A DNA stretch of 55,777 nucleotides from Parcubacteria group bacterium (GCA_943354475.1 CALRBT010000005.1:1-55777); one strand, 5' to 3'; positions 1 to 9,804 are shown, counted from the stretch's first letter. The notes: generated from the letters alone by a model not told the origin. Numbers and translations are program-made.

Positions 1-191
1 ACCCCCTATCCAACACAAAGACCTTATTTCTTCTTGGTCTTTTGTTAAAAGAGAATATTTACGACCTAAACAGGACTTCTTCCCTATTTCAAAGGGATGC
101 CGGTTGTCTACGGTGAACAAAAAGACTATAACACCTAGAGACCATCGAAGTCAAACTTTCAATTAAGTCACTGTGTGGTAGTTTACTTTGG

Positions 192-365
192 CTATTTTAC
201 AAAAAAACTGAAGACAAAAGCGGCCACTGACCCAACAGATCCAGTATTAGTTTCATCATAATATGAGTAAGCGCTCACGGAAACAACAAGAACGAAACTT
301 ATCAGTATGATTGCGACAAATCCTACAAGAAAACTGAAGAAAGATTTATTGAATAATTTAAACAT
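192..365 (-). CDS. Small single-pass membrane or secreted peptide (57 aa)
   Basis: This reading frame is too short for the ORF track. It has a basic N-terminus (MFKLFNKSFF), then about 22 hydrophobic residues, then a short SAYSYYDETN segment and a second hydrophobic tail ending SFFVK. That resembles a signal anchor or a two-segment membrane peptide. The sequence before its ATG (AAGAAAACGGAATT) resembles that before the large surface protein (AAAGAAAACAAATT), neither being a real Shine-Dalgarno. It is separated from that gene by a terminator, so it needs its own promoter. No family recognised. Short hydrophobic frames arise easily in AT-rich DNA, so it may be spurious. Confidence 0.4.
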   Translation of the reverse strand: MFKLFNKSFFSFLVGFVAIILISFVLVVSVSAYSYYDETNTGSVGSVAAFVFSFFVK

Positions 366-508
366 AATTCCGTTTTCTTAGAAGTTTACAAAAAATTAGT
401 TAAAGTTTAAGTTTACAGACGATATAGTAAAACCTTATAGAGATATTGTAATACAGTATGCTGTGAAAAGCGATTAGGGCGATCTCGAGGACATCCTTAT
501 AAAAACAC

Positions 509-542
509 AAAAACCCCAATCTCTTTCGAGATTGGGGTTTTT
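509..542 (-). terminator. Intrinsic terminator of the surface-protein gene
   Basis: A perfect 15-bp stem (AAAAACCCCAATCTC and its complement) encloses a 4-nt loop. Read on the minus strand it runs into TTTTTGTGTTTTT. It lies 45 bp past the stop of the surface protein. Confidence 0.9.
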
Positions 543-586
543 GCTAACCCTCCCTTAGCCTAAGCTAGTGGAGCACAAGTGGTCTA

Positions 587-3500
587 TTAGATGGTGACAG
601 AAAGGGTCTGAGAATCCGTTGGGAGTTCTTTTACCTTGTAGTCATTCAACCAGTCAGCTGTAGTTTCGCTATGGCTGTTAGCTGAACGATCTGACCATAC
701 AAATGAAGGTGTTTGTGTTCCTGCGGCACCAGCAATTACAGAATAGATATCTGGAGTTGCGATACTTGATGTAGGAGCTGCAACACTGACGCTTAGGTAG
801 GTAAGACCTGACCATGTTCCGCCAATAGTGCTCTTCAAGCTGTATGTCTCTGATGAAGAAACTTGCTGTTCAGAATCAGCTACGAAGCTAATGGTTCCAC
901 TCGTTAGAGTAGTTCCGAGAGCGTCGAGGCCTCCAGCCACAGAAGCTGTTGAAGTAGCGAATGTACCAGAAATCACGTTGTTATTGCTATCAACCAATTG
1001 CATAGTACTTGTCGCACCAACAGTAACTGCTGCTGTCTTTGTGATTGTGAACACTATTTTCTTCCATCCAATCTGGTTAGCGGCGTCGGCATCAACTTTA
1101 ACCTTCGCAAGAACCTTTCCAGATCCAGGTGAAAGAATGCTAGATGCCTGAGCAACCATGTTTACGGTAGGCTTACTCTTGACTACGTACATGTTGCTTG
1201 CTGCTTGGTCTGTGGCATATTCTGCCTCAGTTCCACCAGTCCATGGCTGATACTTGAAGCCTTCGAGTGTTACCTTAACATTTGCTGTTGAGGTAGCTGA
1301 ACCAGAAGAAACGGTGTTGAGGTCAAGATAGACATCAACCAATGCTCCTGCTGAATCGTTTGAAGGAATCTTCAAAGCTAGGCCTGTTGTAGTACCGGTA
1401 AATACTGAGTTGAAGGAACTAATTGTTCCAATTTCTGTACTACCATTCTTAAGTACTGCTCGTACGATGGCACCTGAAGAGTTTGCGTTCGTTACCTTAA
1501 GTGCAATATCAGTAACTTTGAAGTCCTGATTAACTGCAGTAAGTCTAAATGAAGCAACTTTCTTTCCTGTGTTTCCACCAACAAGTAATGTTGTTGCTAC
1601 TGATGAATCAGTAAGCGCGGTAGCTGCAACGCTTCCGGCAGCAGCGGTGATTGTCTGGCCTACAACTGCACCTGTTGATACAGATGAGTTACTTGCTGAC
1701 GTACCAGCGACTGTTAGAGAAGGAATTGTTGTGCTTCCAGTAAGGAAGGTTGAACTAAGTGTTCCGTACACTTCAAATGCCATAGTTGCACCTGCAGCCA
1801 AAGGCTCGCTGATGTTCCATGATTGTGAAGATGCACCTGTTGCTTTTACACTGGTTGTCTTTGTGCCGTATTTGACATAAAGATCAGTTGTAGAAGCAGC
1901 TACAGAATCTCCTCCAAGAGCGAGGGTGATTGTGTTGAGATTTACAGACTCAGCTGAGTTTGCAGTTACTCGGAAATCACCAATCTTGTAGGCGGTCTGA
2001 GGAACAACAACTGACTGACTACCGTATGCGCTGTACTTAGAACCAGTAACTGCTCCGACTGAAACTGTTCGAGTATTACCTGAAACAGCTGAGTTTGAGA
2101 AGTAAGTAAGGGCACTTGTTCGTTGTAAGTTACTTGATCCAGCAACGATTGTTGCGGTGATAGTATCACCAGAAACAATTGTGTGCTGAGTTACATCGTT
2201 GTCGTAGATATCAGCTTTTACTTCCAAAGTAACAGGTGTTCCTGGAGTTACTTTCAAAGCAGAACCTAGACTAAATGCAGTTCCGGCAATGGCACCAGAA
2301 ATGTTCTGGGTACTACCAACCTGTACTCCATTAGCAAAGAGTGTTCCGTTTCGGAGACTTACTGTCTGTCCTGCGACAGTTGTTTTTACAGTAAGAGTCT
2401 CTACCTTGATAGCTTCACCAGCTGCCTTAAGCTCAAATGTAGCAAGAACTACGTTTGAAGCATCAGGATTGATGTTACCTGAAGGTGAATCGGTCTTCTT
2501 TGTAATTGTAAGGGTTCCTGCGCTAATTGTCTGAACTCCTGATGTTTGTGCAGAGAATGTTCCGGCAGTTATCGTAGATAGAATTGGCTGTTTAAGTTCA
2601 CTATCAACAAGCATCACATCTGAAGCCTGTCGTAGAGAGAAGCTAAATGTTCGGGTAGAACCACCAACAATGTCAGCCATAAGCTTAATTGTTCGTGAAC
2701 CTGTAGCTAATCGTACCGGACTTGCGCTGAGATCGAATGATACGTATCCATTTGAATCAAGTGAAGCAACAGTGTTTCCAACCTTTACGCTATCGATAAA
2801 TAGCTCAAAGTTTTGAAGATCACTTGTTGTAACTGATCCAATTTGTCGGAAAGTAATGTTCTTAAGATCAAGAGCTCGTGTTCCCACGCTCAATTGTTCC
2901 TCCCATACTTTATAATCATCCTGAGGGTCAACATCCGCTGTTGTAGGAGCAAGTCCTGCAGTAACGAATACACCCGTAGCAAGTGTTGCAGCTGCAACAG
3001 ATTGAGTTCCTCCCATTATTGGGAATGTTCCTGATGCAGGAACACTTGACTCAACTGAAGTAAGCTGTACTCCAACAATCTGTCCAGCAGTTGAATCGAG
3101 GATGTCAGCTTTTACTGAAATCACAACAGAAGCTCCTGCAGGAACCATGAAGAGTCCTGATGGGTCATTGAAAGTAATAACTCCACTTGAAACTGTTGCA
3201 GAGTCAGCTGCTCGCTTTGAACCATTGAACAAGTTCACATTAACAAGTACTGAATCGTTTGAGATTCCAATTCGATTCAAGACAACTTTCGTTACCTTAG
3301 CCTCGGCACTTGTAGTGTTTGTGAAGGTGAAGTGTGCCAAGTCAGCAAGAGCTTGTCCTTGGATGATTGCACCGTTTGAAGGTGAATCAGGTGAAAGTGA
3401 AACCATAACTGTTGTTCCTGTTGGAACTACAGTTGTAGTACAAGGCTTTCCAGTAGTTGAGCTGTATGCAGCTCCTCCTGTACAACCTGTATCAACTACA

Positions 3501-3964
3501 GGTGTAACAACTACTACTCCGCCCATGGTGTTAAGCTTTGCTCTGGTAACTGGACCAACATAGCCCGCTACTGGAGAAATTCCGTGCTTTGACTGAAATT
3601 TCATAACAGCGGCCTTTGTGGCAGGACCAAAGTAACTTGTTTCATTACCAGGTGAGCCTGCTCCTGTTGAAGCAACCTTTGTATCAGCACTCATATTGAG
3701 TACTTTCTGAAGGTTCATTACATCAACCCCGGTTGAACCGACTGTAAGGTTCTTAGAGAAAGTGTAACTACTTGTTGAAGTCGTTGATGATGACCCCTGA
3801 AGCGCAGCTAGCTGCGTAGTCAGTTGTGCAATCTGTGCTTGTAGGTCAGATAACGCGTCAGCATGCGCAGGGGCCACTGAGGCTCCGAGAAACATGCTCA
3901 CTGCGAAAACAATTCCTACAAAACCAGCAACTACCTTCGTAGTGTTTGATTTTAATAACAACAT
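587..3964 (-). CDS. Large secreted surface protein with peptidoglycan-binding domain
   Basis: The track ORF starts at 4108, but a classic signal peptide begins at internal Met49 (MLLLKSNTTKVV...VAPAHA, cleavage after AHA), so I place the start at 3964, giving 1125 aa. The mature protein opens with a short coiled coil (SDLQAQIAQLTTQLAALQ). A type 1 peptidoglycan-binding fold follows (VMNLQKVLN...YFGPATKAAVMKFQ), then a short Thr/Val linker with two cysteines. The remaining ~900 residues are Thr/Ser/Val-rich beta-sandwich-like repeats with almost no cysteine. This is the layout of candidate S-layer or surface proteins of Parcubacteria. No C-terminal anchor is visible. The strong promoter, long leader and strong terminator suggest high expression. 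The exact role is inferred. Confidence 0.85.
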   Translation of the reverse strand: MLLLKSNTTKVVAGFVGIVFAVSMFLGASVAPAHADALSDLQAQIAQLTTQLAALQGSSSTTSTSSYTFSKNLTVGSTGVDVMNLQKVLNMSADTKVASTGAGSPGNETSYFGPATKAAVMKFQSKHGISPVAGYVGPVTRAKLNTMGGVVVVTPVVDTGCTGGAAYSSTTGKPCTTTVVPTGTTVMVSLSPDSPSNGAIIQGQALADLAHFTFTNTTSAEAKVTKVVLNRIGISNDSVLVNVNLFNGSKRAADSATVSSGVITFNDPSGLFMVPAGASVVISVKADILDSTAGQIVGVQLTSVESSVPASGTFPIMGGTQSVAAATLATGVFVTAGLAPTTADVDPQDDYKVWEEQLSVGTRALDLKNITFRQIGSVTTSDLQNFELFIDSVKVGNTVASLDSNGYVSFDLSASPVRLATGSRTIKLMADIVGGSTRTFSFSLRQASDVMLVDSELKQPILSTITAGTFSAQTSGVQTISAGTLTITKKTDSPSGNINPDASNVVLATFELKAAGEAIKVETLTVKTTVAGQTVSLRNGTLFANGVQVGSTQNISGAIAGTAFSLGSALKVTPGTPVTLEVKADIYDNDVTQHTIVSGDTITATIVAGSSNLQRTSALTYFSNSAVSGNTRTVSVGAVTGSKYSAYGSQSVVVPQTAYKIGDFRVTANSAESVNLNTITLALGGDSVAASTTDLYVKYGTKTTSVKATGASSQSWNISEPLAAGATMAFEVYGTLSSTFLTGSTTIPSLTVAGTSASNSSVSTGAVVGQTITAAAGSVAATALTDSSVATTLLVGGNTGKKVASFRLTAVNQDFKVTDIALKVTNANSSGAIVRAVLKNGSTEIGTISSFNSVFTGTTTGLALKIPSNDSAGALVDVYLDLNTVSSGSATSTANVKVTLEGFKYQPWTGGTEAEYATDQAASNMYVVKSKPTVNMVAQASSILSPGSGKVLAKVKVDADAANQIGWKKIVFTITKTAAVTVGATSTMQLVDSNNNVISGTFATSTASVAGGLDALGTTLTSGTISFVADSEQQVSSSETYSLKSTIGGTWSGLTYLSVSVAAPTSSIATPDIYSVIAGAAGTQTPSFVWSDRSANSHSETTADWLNDYKVKELPTDSQTLSVTI

Positions 3965-4382
3965 AATTTGTTTTCTTTTTATAATTTGTCTTTCAAGTCC
4001 TCCCCTCTTTTTAAAGATGAGTTGGACCAAAAAACGGGAACTTGAAGTTATTATTTTTCGACTAAAAAAATAATAGTACCTCAAGGATAAACTACTAACA
4101 TGAAACAAAACATGATTCTTTTCTGTTTCAGATATTAAGAGACCATGCTTTGCATCCTCATACTATTCTTTATCACTCCTTATGATTTTCGACACAGGGT
4201 AATAAAGATAGTGGACAATGTTTTAGGGAAATTCTTTCATTAAACTTACCGCAACAGAAAAAGGAATGCTGAAATTTCCGCCTTAAATTCATTAAGCCGA
4301 AAATATTTTTTGGTGATCGTTTTAAGATCATTAAAGAAACTTTTTTCTATTCAATTTTCAAAGATCTTTCGTTCTTTTTCTC

Positions 4383-4481
4383 GTGTAGAGATTACTACAC
4401 TTTTCAGTCTCTCTGTCGATTTACAGTTACTTTAAATGTACATCGTTTTACGTACATTTATAATCTGTAAAGTAGATTATA
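4383..4481 (-). promoter_or_regulatory. Inverted repeats in the promoter and leader of the surface-protein gene
   Basis: The 720-bp gap between the surface protein and the next gene has no convincing ORF. It holds three perfect inverted repeats: GTGTAG/CTACAC (4383-4400), TAAATGTAC/GTACATTTA (4433-4460) and TATAATCT/AGATTATA (4459-4481). The last overlaps the predicted -10 box and the first two lie in the ~500-nt untranslated leader. They could be operators or leader-RNA hairpins that stabilise the message. Confidence 0.5.
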
Positions 4482-4504
4482 GTATTTCGAAGAGAGGCCT
4501 GCAA
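4476..4504 (-). promoter_or_regulatory. Sigma-70-type promoter for the surface protein
   Basis: On the minus strand TTGCAG (4504-4499) is followed by exactly 17 nt and a perfect TATAAT (4481-4476). Transcription would start near 4469, leaving about 500 nt before the chosen start codon. Confidence 0.7.
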
Positions 4505-4685
4505 AAAATAAATTGTGGATAACTAAAATAAGGGTTTTTTGGAACCTCTCATAGAGCACATCCACAAACCAAAAGTAACCTTTTTGGACAAAAAAGTCAA
4601 CTAAATCCACCCTCAGTAATAATATGGAAAAGTAGCAGGAAAAAGGTCGTTTGGGTCTTGAATTTTGAATGGTCTAAATATCTAT

Positions 4686-5531
4686 CTATTTATCTGTACG
4701 GAGCGAATATCGACTCCATCTACGCTCCCCTTCTTTCTTTAGGACATTCTCATCAACCATTGCTAAAAGCTCCCGTTGGAGCGTCTTCTCACTACAGTCC
4801 TTTATAAAGACTGATATGTCCTTTATAGAAACCTCCCCACTTTTTTGAATAGCGCTTATTATAAGATTTCTTCTATTTTTTTTATTAACTCCGCCAGAAG
4901 ATTCACCTCCAGTGAAAGTGGCTTTTTTCTCATTCCCAGCCCCTGATATATGTCCTTTATAAGAAATGTCTTTTATGCCACGGAGAGGTTTCTTGTCGCC
5001 AAGTACCTTATAGTAACTTCCCTTATCGTCGTTACTCCTGTTTATTAACTCCGAAAAAATTGAGTTTTGATTTAACTTATTAAGGAAAAAACCCTCGTCA
5101 AAATACTGACTTTTTTGTACTGAATCTGGCTTAGGAACAAGATCGAGTAGGGCTTCTATTTCAACCAAGAGAACCTTTTGGTTCATTGGTGAAAGCATCC
5201 CCGCAACAGAAAGAATTTCTAGTAGAGATTTTATATCAACAAATACCTTATTTAGTTCTAGAAGAAGTGTTTTTTGCTTTTCTGTAATTAGACTAAAGGA
5301 CAGCATCCCTGAGGTTCTTACAAGATCAATGGATAACGATCTGATACGCCATTTAACTGGTTCTTGTGAGTCGAATAAATTGGATACTAAGTGTATGGCA
5401 GCTGCTATTCTTTCTGTTTTTTTTAGAAAAAAATCTAGAAGATCCTGGTTTCCAAAAAAACCTTGTGTATCAAGGTTATTCCACGCCTTATCAATTAAAT
5501 TGTCCTTTATATTTCCAGCTTCCTCTTTCAT
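4686..5531 (-). CDS. Putative winged-helix DNA-binding regulator
   Basis: 281 aa. Residues 1-150 look alpha-helical. A low-complexity Gly/Ser/Lys linker (residues ~195-220) leads to a C-terminal domain of about 60 residues (NRRNLIISAIQKSGEVSIKD...) that reads as a DeoR/MarR-like winged helix. No enzyme motif is seen. A TATAAT box ends 10 nt before the ATG, so the mRNA is probably almost leaderless. An 18-bp imperfect palindrome lies ~50 bp upstream of the ATG, and its half-site GTCCTTTATA recurs inside the gene, which suggests autoregulation. Whether it controls the neighbouring surface protein or ftsK is not shown. Confidence 0.6.
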   Translation of the reverse strand: MKEEAGNIKDNLIDKAWNNLDTQGFFGNQDLLDFFLKKTERIAAAIHLVSNLFDSQEPVKWRIRSLSIDLVRTSGMLSFSLITEKQKTLLLELNKVFVDIKSLLEILSVAGMLSPMNQKVLLVEIEALLDLVPKPDSVQKSQYFDEGFFLNKLNQNSIFSELINRSNDDKGSYYKVLGDKKPLRGIKDISYKGHISGAGNEKKATFTGGESSGGVNKKNRRNLIISAIQKSGEVSIKDISVFIKDCSEKTLQRELLAMVDENVLKKEGERRWSRYSLRTDK

Positions 5532-5581
5532 TGTCTTTTATATTATATGTTGTGTCTTTTACTGAATTTTTATCAAATTTT

Positions 5582-5599
5582 GTCCATTATATAAAGGAC
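5582..5599. promoter_or_regulatory. Candidate operator palindrome
   Basis: GTCCATTATATAAAGGAC is palindromic except for one pair. It sits just upstream of the promoter region of the winged-helix gene. Its half-site GTCCTTTATA occurs four more times within 800 bp (4797, 4818, 4952, 5502), with weaker forms GTCTTTTAT at 4968 and 5533. Confidence 0.5.
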
Positions 5600-5723
5600 T
5601 TGCTTTAAGGTAAAGCTCTTCTATATTGGTCAGCCGTGAATACCTTGTCAGCGTGGCTAGCGAGGAATAGGCATAAAACCTGTTTTATTATCGGCGACTT
5701 TTCAAGCTTATCGCCCTTTTTTT
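5600..5723 (+). ncRNA. Possible small structured RNA ending in an intrinsic terminator
   Basis: The 350-bp gap before ftsK has no ORF. It ends with GGCGA (5693) ... TCGCC (5715) followed by seven T, a plausible terminator on the plus strand. Upstream are potential helices AGCCGTG/CGTGGCT and ATAAAAC/GTTTTAT. I cannot match it to SRP RNA, 6S RNA, RNase P or tmRNA. It could equally be the terminator of a short leader. Confidence 0.3.
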
Positions 5724-5880
5724 GTTATCTATCAACACATTCACCTGATAGATTACGATAATTTTCTAAATCAAATCAATGACGTTGTTTTAGTACATAG
5801 CTACTTTAAAAACTTCTCAGCAACAATAAGGATATCTGCAGTATTCTATGTTAAAATGAATCTGAAATTTTTAAACAAAT

Positions 5881-8175
5881 ATGGCCAAAAAAGATTCTGA
5901 GGACTCAAAAGAGAAGGGTGATAAAAAAAAGAAATCCGCCAAAGAACCTGAGAGTAGTTTCTTAGGGAAATTACCCGAGAAAACTTTGCGTGGAGTTTTT
6001 GCGGTGCTCTTGTTCATCGTTGCGACATTCTTCATACTCTCTCCTTTTGGAATAGCAGGGCCTGCCGGAAATAAGTTATTCGAGCTCGTCACACTACTTC
6101 TGGGTTACGGTTACTATCTTCTACCGATCCTTAGTCTCATGCTCGCAGTTTCATTTTTACAGGAAAAGGAGCGGCACTTTGCTATAGTAAAAACGATTGG
6201 ATCAATTTTATTTTTCCTATCAGGGATTGGTATCATCACCTTAGCATTACCTGAACACGGAGGAATTGTTGGAGGAATTATCACCTCTCCTCTTATTGCA
6301 CTTTTTGACATCTACATACCATGGATCATATTGACCGGACTCCTTACTATTTCTTTCCTTGTTATGTTTGAAGCAGAACTAAAAATCGGAAACATCCTCT
6401 TCCCTATCCGCCTATACAAGCAATGGAAGGAACGTAAGAATGCTCTAAATACAGTACCAGTTATTGGAAACCCTTCTCAAACACTAACCACTCAGGAGGA
6501 GAAGAAAATGGATGAAAAAATAGAAGAGAGCGAGATCGCTTCAAAAGCCAAGGGGGATGGCGCAAAGGATTCTGGAGACAGGAGATCAGAAAAAGAAGTG
6601 GCGAAAGGAGGTGAAGCTGACGCAGGATTTTTAACCAACTTTGTTAGCTCTACCCCGTTTACCCCACCACCCCTATCTTTACTTGAGGGTGATCGTGGCA
6701 AGCCAGGAGTTGGCGATATCAAGGCAAATGCTAATCTCATTAAAAGAACATTTCAAAACTTTGGAATTGACGTTGAGATGGATGAGATCTCAATAGGTCC
6801 ATCAATTACCAGGTATTCATTGAAACCTGCTGAAGGAGTCAAGCTTTCCCGAATCGTTGCCCTTCAGAGCAACCTTGAGCTAGCCTTAGCTGCGCACCCC
6901 ATCCGTATCGAAGCCCCTATTCCAGGTAAATCATTGGTGGGTATTGAAATTCCCAATACCACCAAAACGACAGTTGGACTCGGCACACTACTTTCAAGTG
7001 AGGAGTACCAGAACTCACCGAAACCACTTCTTGTTTCTCTTGGTAAAGGAATTTCTGGAAAATCTTATTTTGCCGACATTGCAAAGATGCCACATCTCCT
7101 CATTGCAGGAGCAACAGGTTCTGGAAAATCAGTCACCGTACATGCAATTGTAAACTCTCTCCTCTATCGAAACTCACCGGAACAACTTCGCCTCATCATG
7201 ATTGACCCAAAACGTGTAGAGCTTACCCTCTATAATAAAATTCCGCACCTCTTAACTCCTGTTATTACCGATGCAAAAAAGACTATTATGGCCTTGAAAT
7301 GGGCAGCAAAAGAAATGGACCGACGATACAATATCCTTGAAGCTGAAGCTGTCCGGGATATCGACTCGTACCACAAAAACGTTGTTGTCCCTGCCTACAA
7401 TAAATCAAAGAAAGAACCTGGCAACGACGGCGCCCCCGCAACACTGCCAGAAGCAATGCCTTACATCGTGATCATTATCGATGAACTAGCGGATATTATG
7501 CAAGCGTACCCAAGAGAGCTCGAGAGTTCAATTGTTCGACTAGCTCAAATGAGTCGCGCAGTTGGAATTCACCTCATTCTATCAACACAGAGACCATCAG
7601 TTAATGTCATTACAGGTCTTATCAAAGCAAACGTGCCATCGAGAATTGCTCTCCAGGTTGCTTCCCAAATTGATTCCAGAACCATTCTCGATACTAGTGG
7701 GGCTGAGAAACTTCTTGGTGCTGGAGATATGCTCTATCTTTCAGGAGACATGTCTAAACCACAACGTATCCAGTCGGCATTTATTACAGAAACCGAGACC
7801 AAAAATGTGGTAAAATTCCTTGTTGACGCATACAAAGATGAGATTCCTCAAACAATTGAATTTGCTCAGAATAACGGAATTGAGATTGAAAAGAATAGCA
7901 TTTTCGACGCAATGGATAGCAGTGATGGAGACATGGATGAAGACGACCTTTACGAAGAAGCGCGGCAAATTGTTGTTGATTCAGGAATTGCTGCAACTTC
8001 ATACTTACAAAGAAAGCTTCGTGTTGGGTATGCCAGAGCAGCGAGACTTATGGATATTCTTGAAGAACGCGGCGTTATTGGACCAGCTGACGGTTCGAAA
8101 CGACGTGAAGTAATTGGTGCAAAACCAAAAGAGGATCCCCAGGAAGAGCTCTCTGGCACAGCCCCTACGTTTTAA
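5881..8175 (+). CDS. ftsK: DNA translocase FtsK/SpoIIIE
   Basis: 764 aa. The protein pumps DNA through the closing septum and helps dimer resolution. A Lys-rich N-terminus is followed by about four membrane segments (residues ~35-170), then a short charged linker, shorter than in Proteobacteria. The motor domain carries Walker A GATGSGKS near residue 410, the conserved IDPKRVELT and IIIDELAD (Walker B), and the STQRPSV motif. The C-terminal gamma winged helix (residues ~690-750; YLQRKLRVGYARAARLMD) reads polar KOPS-type sites. No Shine-Dalgarno precedes the ATG. The genes for a small anchored protein and recA follow on the same strand. Confidence 0.95.
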   Translation: MAKKDSEDSKEKGDKKKKSAKEPESSFLGKLPEKTLRGVFAVLLFIVATFFILSPFGIAGPAGNKLFELVTLLLGYGYYLLPILSLMLAVSFLQEKERHFAIVKTIGSILFFLSGIGIITLALPEHGGIVGGIITSPLIALFDIYIPWIILTGLLTISFLVMFEAELKIGNILFPIRLYKQWKERKNALNTVPVIGNPSQTLTTQEEKKMDEKIEESEIASKAKGDGAKDSGDRRSEKEVAKGGEADAGFLTNFVSSTPFTPPPLSLLEGDRGKPGVGDIKANANLIKRTFQNFGIDVEMDEISIGPSITRYSLKPAEGVKLSRIVALQSNLELALAAHPIRIEAPIPGKSLVGIEIPNTTKTTVGLGTLLSSEEYQNSPKPLLVSLGKGISGKSYFADIAKMPHLLIAGATGSGKSVTVHAIVNSLLYRNSPEQLRLIMIDPKRVELTLYNKIPHLLTPVITDAKKTIMALKWAAKEMDRRYNILEAEAVRDIDSYHKNVVVPAYNKSKKEPGNDGAPATLPEAMPYIVIIIDELADIMQAYPRELESSIVRLAQMSRAVGIHLILSTQRPSVNVITGLIKANVPSRIALQVASQIDSRTILDTSGAEKLLGAGDMLYLSGDMSKPQRIQSAFITETETKNVVKFLVDAYKDEIPQTIEFAQNNGIEIEKNSIFDAMDSSDGDMDEDDLYEEARQIVVDSGIAATSYLQRKLRVGYARAARLMDILEERGVIGPADGSKRREVIGAKPKEDPQEELSGTAPTF

Positions 8176-8211
8176 AACAAGAGTGCGCTACAATACAAGA
8201 ATAAAATCTAC

Positions 8212-8643
8212 ATGACATCCGACATAAAACACTACATTACCTATATTTCACTTATTGTAATTTTCTTAACCATCGGAGGATATACATTGTTTCAATTTCG
8301 CCACATCATCGATGGTCCAAGTATTAGTATCAACAATCAAAAAGGTAGCCTTGTACACAGCGCAGTCTTCCCTCTTGAGGGGGAGGTACGTAATGTAAAA
8401 GAGATGCAAATTGATGGACGACACGCCTTCACTGATGAATCTGGTAAGTTTTATGACATTATACTCCTCTCAGAGGGTTACAACGTCATCACATTAATTG
8501 GTAAAGACAAATTCAACCGAAAAGTTGAGCAGAGAGTTGAGATCGTTTATAAAAAACCGGAATCTGAAACAGCAACCGCCACGAGCACCAAAAAGGTTGC
8601 GGCAACAAACAATAAAGCTGTCGAAAAAATGATAAATTATTAA
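8212..8643 (+). CDS. Membrane-anchored small protein with Ig-like fold
   Basis: 143 aa. One N-terminal membrane segment (ITYISLIVIFLTIGGYTLF) is followed by a ~85-residue beta-rich domain (GPSISINNQKGS...FPLEGEVRNV...ITLIGKDKFNRKVEQRVEIVY) that reads like a bacterial Ig/FN3-type module. The tail is Thr/Ala/Lys-rich. It lies between ftsK and recA with 15-37-bp gaps, so it is probably co-transcribed. No catalytic residues; a cell-envelope role is inferred from topology. Confidence 0.7.
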   Translation: MTSDIKHYITYISLIVIFLTIGGYTLFQFRHIIDGPSISINNQKGSLVHSAVFPLEGEVRNVKEMQIDGRHAFTDESGKFYDIILLSEGYNVITLIGKDKFNRKVEQRVEIVYKKPESETATATSTKKVAATNNKAVEKMINY

Positions 8644-8658
8644 GATAACAACTACAGT

Positions 8659-9747
8659 ATGCAAAAAGGGAAAAAGGTGGAGAAAGAAAAGAAAGTGATA
8701 GGTGAGAAAGGAAGCAAGGAGGATAACAAGGCTGGTATTGAAGATACGCTACGGGCAATTCGAACAAAATTTGGGGAAGACTCCATCATGAAGCTTGGCG
8801 ATCAACCGAAGGTTGATATCAACGCAATCTCTACTGGATCAATTAGTCTAGACATGGCACTTGGTGTTGGTGGGCTCCCCCGTGGACGTATTGTTGAAAT
8901 ATTTGGACCAGAGTCTTCCGGCAAGACGACGTTAACCCTACATGTGATTGCAGAGGCTCAAAAAGCTGGTGGTATTGCGGCCTTTGTTGATGCTGAGCAT
9001 GCAATGGATCCTGAATACGCTAAGAAGCTTGGAGTAAACATTAATGAACTACTCATTTCTCAACCAGACACTGGTGAACAGGCTCTCGAGATTGTTGAAA
9101 GTCTTGTGCGCTCAGGAAAGATTGATGTTGTAGTCATCGACTCAGTGGCGGCACTTACCCCGAAGGATGAAATCGAGGGTGACATGGGGGCATATCATGT
9201 TGGAAAACAAGCGCGTCTAATGTCACAAGCCCTTCGAAAACTCACTGCCATTGTTGCTAAAAGCAAGACCATTGTGGTATTTATCAACCAAATCAGAATG
9301 CAGATTGGGGTGATGTTTGGAAACCCCGAGACAACACCAGGTGGTAAAGCATTAAAATTTTATACCTCCGTTCGTATCGATATTAGAAAAATCGCCCAAA
9401 TTAAAAAAGGAGAAGAGGTTATCGGCTTTAGAACAAGGGCAAAGGTGGTTAAGAACAAGGTTGCGGCACCTTTTAGAGCAGGTGAGTTTGACCTGATGTA
9501 CAATGAAGGAATTTCGAGAGAAGCAGAGCTTATCACCTTGGGTGAGAAAACAGGAGTAGTTACAAAAAGTGGTTCCTCGTATGCTTATGGAGACATTAAA
9601 ATGGGACGTGGCTATGATTCGACTCGCCTATTCCTACGAGAAAACAAGAGGGTTGCAAATGAAATTGAAAAAGTAATTAGAAAGAAAATTGAAGCAGGAG
9701 TTGTCTCTCTTGAGAGCAAGGGATCTGGAGATGATGCAGGAGAGTAA
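8659..9747 (+). CDS. recA: Recombinase RecA
   Basis: 362 aa, the usual length. It forms ATP-dependent filaments on single-stranded DNA for strand exchange and repair. Walker [10 protein letters not shown] lies near residue 84, with conserved [29 protein letters not shown], the loop region [21 protein letters not shown], and the C-terminal domain ending in an acidic tail. The Lys-rich extension before the RecA fold is about 30 residues long. No Shine-Dalgarno is seen. A strong bidirectional terminator follows. Confidence 0.97.
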   Translation: MQKGKKVEKEKKVIGEKGSKEDNKAGIEDTLRAIRTKFGEDSIMKLGDQPKVDINAISTGSISLDMALGVGGLPRGRIVEIFGPESSGKTTLTLHVIAEAQKAGGIAAFVDAEHAMDPEYAKKLGVNINELLISQPDTGEQALEIVESLVRSGKIDVVVIDSVAALTPKDEIEGDMGAYHVGKQARLMSQALRKLTAIVAKSKTIVVFINQIRMQIGVMFGNPETTPGGKALKFYTSVRIDIRKIAQIKKGEEVIGFRTRAKVVKNKVAAPFRAGEFDLMYNEGISREAELITLGEKTGVVTKSGSSYAYGDIKMGRGYDSTRLFLRENKRVANEIEKVIRKKIEAGVVSLESKGSGDDAGE

Positions 9748-9766
9748 TTTCGATACATCAAAGTTA

Positions 9767-9804
9767 CAAACACCCGGGTTTGCGAAAGCAAACCCGGGTG
9801 TTTG
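9767..9804. terminator. Bidirectional intrinsic terminator after recA
   Basis: CAAACACCCGGGTTTGC, loop GAAA, and the perfect complement form a 17-bp stem with a T-rich flank on both strands. It separates recA from the convergent small membrane protein gene. Confidence 0.9.

Noticed and set aside
17-43. Terminator hairpin AAAGACC/GGTCTTT at the window start
   Set aside because: The stem is only 7 bp with a 13-nt loop and no solid T tract, and the upstream gene is outside the window.
5600-5723. SRP 4.5S RNA or 6S RNA
   Set aside because: The conserved SRP GGAAGGNAGCAGCC core and a long 6S-type rod are both absent.
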